From NCBI RefSeq assembly GCF_001653455.1, contig NZ_CP011486.1:186001-250000 (forward strand): DNA of 64,000 nt, given 5' to 3'. The notes beneath the pieces were generated by a model, which saw only the letters and a list, made by a program, of their open reading frames with translations, had not been told where the DNA came from and ran no database searches. The translations under genes and the position numbers were made by a program. Below, piece by piece: positions 60,660 to 64,000 of the stretch. How positions within the stretch are numbered: position 1 is the stretch's first letter; each line of letters begins with the position of its first letter. The stretch is from Helicobacter pylori. Lineage in GTDB: Bacteria > Campylobacterota > Campylobacteria > Campylobacterales > Helicobacteraceae.

Positions 60660-61094
60660 TTAAGCCAAATGGGCTTGCAGCATCCAAATGGATTTTTGCA
60701 ACTTGGCTAATTGATCATCAGCGTAAGTTACGGTGACTTTATCGCCTTCTTTTTCAGCGGTGTTAGAGAGCTCTTTAAATTCTTTTTCTAGGTGTTTGTA
60801 ATCGTCTAGAATTTCTTTGAAGATATCTTTAGAATGGAAACTTGTTTTAGTTTCTTCTTTAACACGAGTGAGTTTGAGTGCTTCAGATAAAGTTACCAAG
60901 GGGTGGTGTCCTAATTGAGCGATCCTTTCAGCGAGATCATCAAACATGTCCGCAAACTCTTCATAAATTTCTTCAGTGGCTTTATGCACATTGAAAAAAT
61001 CAGTGCCTTTGACATTCCAATGGAAGTTATGCACTTTCATAAACAATACGATAGCGTCCGCTTGCAAATGTTTTAAAATTTCAAATGTTTTCAT
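60660..61094 (-). CDS. napA: Neutrophil-activating protein, Dps-family mini-ferritin
   Basis: 144-residue subunit of a dodecameric iron-storing, DNA-protecting ferritin that also activates neutrophils. ATG at 61094 with AAAGGAC upstream. Ferroxidase residues are where the family has them: His25 ([10 protein letters not shown]), His37, Asp52 and Glu56. No signal peptide; it reaches the surface by other routes. Candidate -10 TAGGAT at 61156-61161. Regulation by Fur and oxidative stress is known for H. pylori; no clear Fur box identified by eye. Confidence 0.98.
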   Translation of the reverse strand: MKTFEILKHLQADAIVLFMKVHNFHWNVKGTDFFNVHKATEEIYEEFADMFDDLAERIAQLGHHPLVTLSEALKLTRVKEETKTSFHSKDIFKEILDDYKHLEKEFKELSNTAEKEGDKVTVTYADDQLAKLQKSIWMLQAHLA

Positions 61095-61155
61095 CAAAAG
61101 TCCTTTTTTTTAAATTTAACTTAGGTTTTTATGTTTCATAAAAACCTTGAACGCT

Positions 61156-61161
61156 ATCCTA
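61156..61161 (-). promoter_or_regulatory. Candidate -10 for napA
   Basis: TAGGAT on the minus strand in GGTGTAGGATAGCG, giving a leader of about 55 bases. Confidence 0.4.
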
Positions 61162-61267
61162 CACCAAAAGAGTTAATGAAACATTTTTTTGATCTTATTT
61201 TTGTTGAATATTGATAATAGAATTTTAAAAAAAGGCTCAAAAGCATTTTTTAAAATCAAAGAGTAAG

Positions 61268-61440
61268 GAGCTTGACGCTAGTCAAGTGATAACTTCTTAA
61301 AAGAAGCGGTCTTCTTGGGTTAGGGGGTTAGGGGGTTTGGGGGTTAGGGGGGAGAGTTAAAGCGCAAAATGTCCCCCTATCCCCTTAAGAAAATGAGTTT
61401 TATTGATAAACAAAGTAACTAAAATCCCATTTTGTAAAAA
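61268..61440 (-). repeat. Dispersed intergenic repeat, copy C
   Basis: Minus strand: AAAATGGGATTTTAGTTACT, TTGTTTATC, AAAACTCATTTTCTTAAGG, GGATAGGGGGACATTTTG, then tandem CCCCCTAA units, AAGACCGCTTCTTTTAAGAAG, TTATCACTTGACTAGCGTCA and AGCT. The end hairpin CTTGAC-GCTA-GTCAAG (plus strand 61271-61286) is perfect and is the exact counterpart of copy A. Lies directly after flgS in the same direction. Confidence 0.78.
61317..61352 (+). other. Telomere-like G-quadruplex motif
   Basis: Five G-runs (3, 5, 5, 5 and 6 Gs) separated by loops TTA, TTA, TTT and TTA, that is, a (TTAGGGGG)n array. It satisfies any G-quadruplex rule comfortably. It lies inside repeat copy C, in the stretch where other copies have shorter C-runs. 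Confidence 0.8.
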
Positions 61441-61492
61441 ATAAAAAGTTTTGGTTGTCAGCGTTTGATCAAAACAGAAATCCATTTATCGC

Positions 61493-62614
61493 TTAAGAAG
61501 CGTTAAGGATCTTAATTTCAAAGGTTTTTTCTTGATTTTCTAATAGTGCAATGCTCCCTTCATGGGCTTTAACGACTTGCAAAGATAGGGCTAACCCTAA
61601 GCCATTACCCTTTAATTTGGTGGTTTCAAAAGGCTCAAACAAAGCGCTTTTATTTTCCACTTCCTTGCCGTTATCAATAATGGTAAAGACAATAAATTCA
61701 TTTTGAATGAACGCTTTAATCTTCACCTGCCCCTGTTCGCTCTCTTCTAAAGCCTCAATCGCATCAATGGCGTTATACAAGAAGTTTTGTAACACAATCC
61801 CCATTAAATCAAAGTCAAAAAACCCTTCTTCATCGCTAAAATGAAAAATAAAATCAATGTCTTTGGAGTAAGTATAGCAATTTAGGGCTTCTTTAAGATC
61901 GCTCTCTAGCGTTTTTAAACTTTGCTTGGTGCGGTTGGCTTGAATGCCTTTGGAAAAAAGCAAAGTGGCTTTAATGATTCTTTCTACACGCCATAAAGCT
62001 TTTTGCAATTCCACAACAATGGGCTTAGTCTTTTCGTTTGCATGCTTTAATAACACTGAAGCTAAAAGAGAAATAGAGCCGACAGGGTTTCTGATTTCAT
62101 GGGCTAAATGCGCTGAGATCTTTCCCATAGAAGCGAGCCGTTCTTGGCGTTTTTGAGCGCTAATATCGGTTGCGGTGATGATTTGCTTGCCTTGAATGCT
62201 GTTCTGCTGGACTAAATAGCTTTTATTTTCATGTTCAATTTCAGTGTTAAAATTTTCTAATTTAGCCTTATTGAACACCTCATGGCTTTGGTTGGCTAAA
62301 GAATTTTTATAAAAAAAGCTCCCGTTTTCATTCATCACCCAAATGGCTTGCGGTAAAATCTCTATGACCCATTCATAAAGCGCTTTATAATCTTTAAACT
62401 CCTTTTCTACTTTGTAGCTTTGCAAAATAAATTGGTTTAAAAGCTCCAATAATTCTTGCATGTCTTTTTTGTTGGAAAAATTTTCTAACAATTCTTCGCT
62501 CTCTTTGGGTTTGAAATTTTCTAAAAGGATCGCATTTTCCTTTTTCAATAACCCCTTGAAAGAAGTTTTATGGCGTTTTAGATGAGAGGTTTTTAAGCGC
62601 TTGGATTTTTTCAT
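61493..62614 (-). CDS. flgS: Flagellar sensor histidine kinase FlgS
   Basis: Cytosolic histidine kinase that activates FlgR and so RpoN-dependent middle flagellar genes, 373 residues. No membrane helix. N-terminal PAS-like region ([20 protein letters not shown]), then H-box [20 protein letters not shown] with the phosphorylated histidine, N-box [13 protein letters not shown], and G-box [19 protein letters not shown]. It is encoded right after a FlgJ-like gene and flgI, in keeping with a flagellar checkpoint role. Starts 4 bases inside the previous gene's end (ATGA). Confidence 0.93.
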   Translation of the reverse strand: MKKSKRLKTSHLKRHKTSFKGLLKKENAILLENFKPKESEELLENFSNKKDMQELLELLNQFILQSYKVEKEFKDYKALYEWVIEILPQAIWVMNENGSFFYKNSLANQSHEVFNKAKLENFNTEIEHENKSYLVQQNSIQGKQIITATDISAQKRQERLASMGKISAHLAHEIRNPVGSISLLASVLLKHANEKTKPIVVELQKALWRVERIIKATLLFSKGIQANRTKQSLKTLESDLKEALNCYTYSKDIDFIFHFSDEEGFFDFDLMGIVLQNFLYNAIDAIEALEESEQGQVKIKAFIQNEFIVFTIIDNGKEVENKSALFEPFETTKLKGNGLGLALSLQVVKAHEGSIALLENQEKTFEIKILNAS

Positions 62615-62928
62615 GGTTTTTGTTTTTCTTGCTCTTTTAAGAAATTAAACAGCATTTCGCTATAACCAAAATTCCCGCTCAATTCTTTAGAAAGCGTGTC
62701 CTTATACATAGAGGTGTAAATCTCATCGCCTGGGGCTTTAGGATACAAGGGGTTATCCATTTTCATGGCGGTATCTAGCATGAATTTTAAAAGCAGCGCT
62801 TCAAAAGAATCGGTTTGCTCTTTGAGGAGTTTGTCGTTTTTAGTTTTTGCTAACGCATTCAATTTCTCTTCACTCGCTAGTTTAGAAATATTGTATTGCT
62901 CTAGCATGGCTTTATTGTTGTTTATCAT
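62611..62928 (-). CDS. FlgJ-like rod-binding protein
   Basis: 105-residue protein equal to the rod-binding N-terminal domain of FlgJ without the muramidase domain, as in other epsilonproteobacteria. Family pattern: [18 protein letters not shown] followed by a Lys/Pro loop and [20 protein letters not shown] plus EMLFNFL. It probably assists assembly of the flagellar rod through the cell wall. Overlaps flgI and flgS by 4 bases on either side, so the three are one translational unit. Confidence 0.85.
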   Translation of the reverse strand: MINNNKAMLEQYNISKLASEEKLNALAKTKNDKLLKEQTDSFEALLLKFMLDTAMKMDNPLYPKAPGDEIYTSMYKDTLSKELSGNFGYSEMLFNFLKEQEKQKP

Positions 62929-63950
62929 AGTATCTCCATTTCAGCGCTAATCGCGCCGCTTTTTTTTAGGGCTTGCAAGATTGAAACTATCCCTTTAGCG
63001 CTCACGCCAATTTTTTGTAAGGCTTTCATCACCCCAGCAATGGTGATATTTTTCCCGTTAGAACTCAGCGTGCTGTGAGCGGCATCTAAAGACATGCTGT
63101 CTAAATCTTGTGCGTTTTTAGAATTATTTAATGGCTCTTTAGTGATTTTAAGCGTGATGTCTTGGCTAGTAACCACTATCGGATGCACAATTATATCCAC
63201 TCCTGAAACGATCGTGCCTGATTTTTCATCTACAATGATCTTATTTTTCGCGCTGTAATTGATAGGGATTTCTTGCACTAAAGCTAAAAACTCCACCATA
63301 GAAAAACGCTCCGGGCGAGTGATTTGAATGGTTTTTGGATCTAGTGCGACAGCTACCCCTTTACCAAATACACTATTTAGAGTGTTTTGCACCTGGATAG
63401 CGTTTTTAAAATTAGGGTTTTTCAAGCTTAAAACCATGGCGTTTTTGTGGAACAAGTCATACGAAACTTCCCTCTCAATAGTTGCCCCATTGATGATATT
63501 GGCTGAAAGCAAATTGTTGGAATTGCCTGAAGTGATTGATCCTTGAGCGAGGGCGTAAATATTCCCATCTACCGCATTTAAAGGGGTCATCACTAAAGTC
63601 CCCCCTTGGATGGATTTCGCATCGCCGATAGAAGAGATGTGAATATCAATTTTATCGCCCTGTCTTGCAAAAGGAGGTAAGGAGGCTGTAATCATCACTG
63701 CAGCGACATTTTTAGACTTAATATCATCCGCAGAAATTTTGACATTCACGCTCTCTAGCATGTTAGAAATGGATTGCATGGTGAATTTTGAGCCGGATTT
63801 ATCCCCTGTGCCATTTAAGCCAATCACAAGCCCATAACCAATCAGCTGGTTATCCCTTACCCCCACCACGCTCGCTATATCGCCTATTTTTTCGGCTAAA
63901 AGCTTGTGGAAGGCTAATACAAAAAAAAGCCACAAAAACACCCGTTTCAA
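62925..63950 (-). CDS. flgI: Flagellar P-ring protein FlgI
   Basis: Periplasmic protein forming the P ring around the flagellar rod in the peptidoglycan, 341 residues. TTG start at 63950 with AAAGGG 6 bases upstream; signal peptide [20 protein letters not shown]. Family blocks: [50 protein letters not shown] and a C-terminal [17 protein letters not shown]. The A8 run in the signal codons is not unusual. A weak -10 (TAAAAT on the minus strand at 63981-63986) lies upstream near the window edge. Confidence 0.97.
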   Translation of the reverse strand: MKRVFLWLFFVLAFHKLLAEKIGDIASVVGVRDNQLIGYGLVIGLNGTGDKSGSKFTMQSISNMLESVNVKISADDIKSKNVAAVMITASLPPFARQGDKIDIHISSIGDAKSIQGGTLVMTPLNAVDGNIYALAQGSITSGNSNNLLSANIINGATIEREVSYDLFHKNAMVLSLKNPNFKNAIQVQNTLNSVFGKGVAVALDPKTIQITRPERFSMVEFLALVQEIPINYSAKNKIIVDEKSGTIVSGVDIIVHPIVVTSQDITLKITKEPLNNSKNAQDLDSMSLDAAHSTLSSNGKNITIAGVMKALQKIGVSAKGIVSILQALKKSGAISAEMEIL

Positions 63951-64000
63951 TCAAACCCTTTCTCAAATTTCACTAAAACTATTTTAGCATAAGCCTTTTA

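Larger units (their letters stand above)
61095..61492. other. napA upstream region with repeat copy C
   Basis: About 400 bases containing the napA leader and candidate promoter, then dispersed repeat copy C with a G-quadruplex motif. No further gene seen. Confidence 0.7.

Overview
This window is a piece of a Helicobacter pylori chromosome. Nearly every protein is recognisably the H. pylori version (NapA, HopA, HofA, HcpE, the diheme fumarate reductase, FlgS), the gene order follows the block known as HP0183-HP0246 in strain 26695 (locus numbers here are from memory), the DNA is AT-rich, and genes carry AAGGA-type ribosome sites and TATAAT -10 boxes with poor -35 elements. There is no prophage, CRISPR array or intact insertion sequence.

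Layout. 1-2.6 kb: glyA (cut by the left edge), a DUF1882 gene and a SPOR-domain protein. 2.6-4.1 kb: decayed remains of mobile-element genes. 4.1-9.8 kb: a UPF0114 membrane protein, a cardiolipin-synthase-like lipoprotein, and the fumarate reductase operon frdCAB on the minus strand. 10-17.3 kb: a plus-strand run of central and lipid metabolism (tpiA, fabI, lpxD, metK, ndk, a YceD-like gene, rpmF, plsX, fabH, a small exported protein). 17.3-21.5 kb: an accessory pocket with a decayed membrane-protein gene, one copy of a dispersed repeat, a small exported protein and a large OLD-family ATPase/TOPRIM gene, the best candidate for a strain-variable defence system. 21.7-30.3 kb: mrp, a frameshifted family-8 glycosyltransferase, hofA, htpG, an hcpA-like gene broken in its signal peptide, and dapE. 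30.3-37.7 kb: mnmG, a DASS transporter, cdsA, dxr, a phase-variable glycosyltransferase that is off and also has a stop codon, and a PEBP-family protein. 37.8-43.8 kb: a helix-turn-helix protein, nifS-nifU, a ribbon-helix-helix regulator, radA and secreted msrAB. 44-49.6 kb: a TSUP transporter, a STAS-less SulP transporter behind a poly-A tract, tRNA-Asn, hopA and kdsB. 49.6-52.9 kb: a DsbG-like oxidoreductase, a UPF0323 lipoprotein, a glutathionylspermidine-synthase-like enzyme and a membrane protein. 53.5-64 kb, all minus: hcpE, a cytochrome c, hemC, proS, hemA, a polyprenyl synthase, two small proteins, napA, flgS, a FlgJ-like rod protein and flgI.

Themes. Phase variation and decay are concentrated in surface genes: a T15 tract between a glycosyltransferase and hofA, a G10 tract inside another glycosyltransferase, an A16 tract before sulP, and one-base frameshifts in hcpA and the GT8 gene. 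A family of roughly 130-190 bp intergenic repeats (five long copies and two partial ones) lies between genes; it has a conserved G-run/C-run core and usually ends in a short hairpin whose stem changes on both sides between copies. One copy contains a telomere-like G-quadruplex motif. Several convergent promoter pairs in gene-free stretches suggest unannotated small RNAs.
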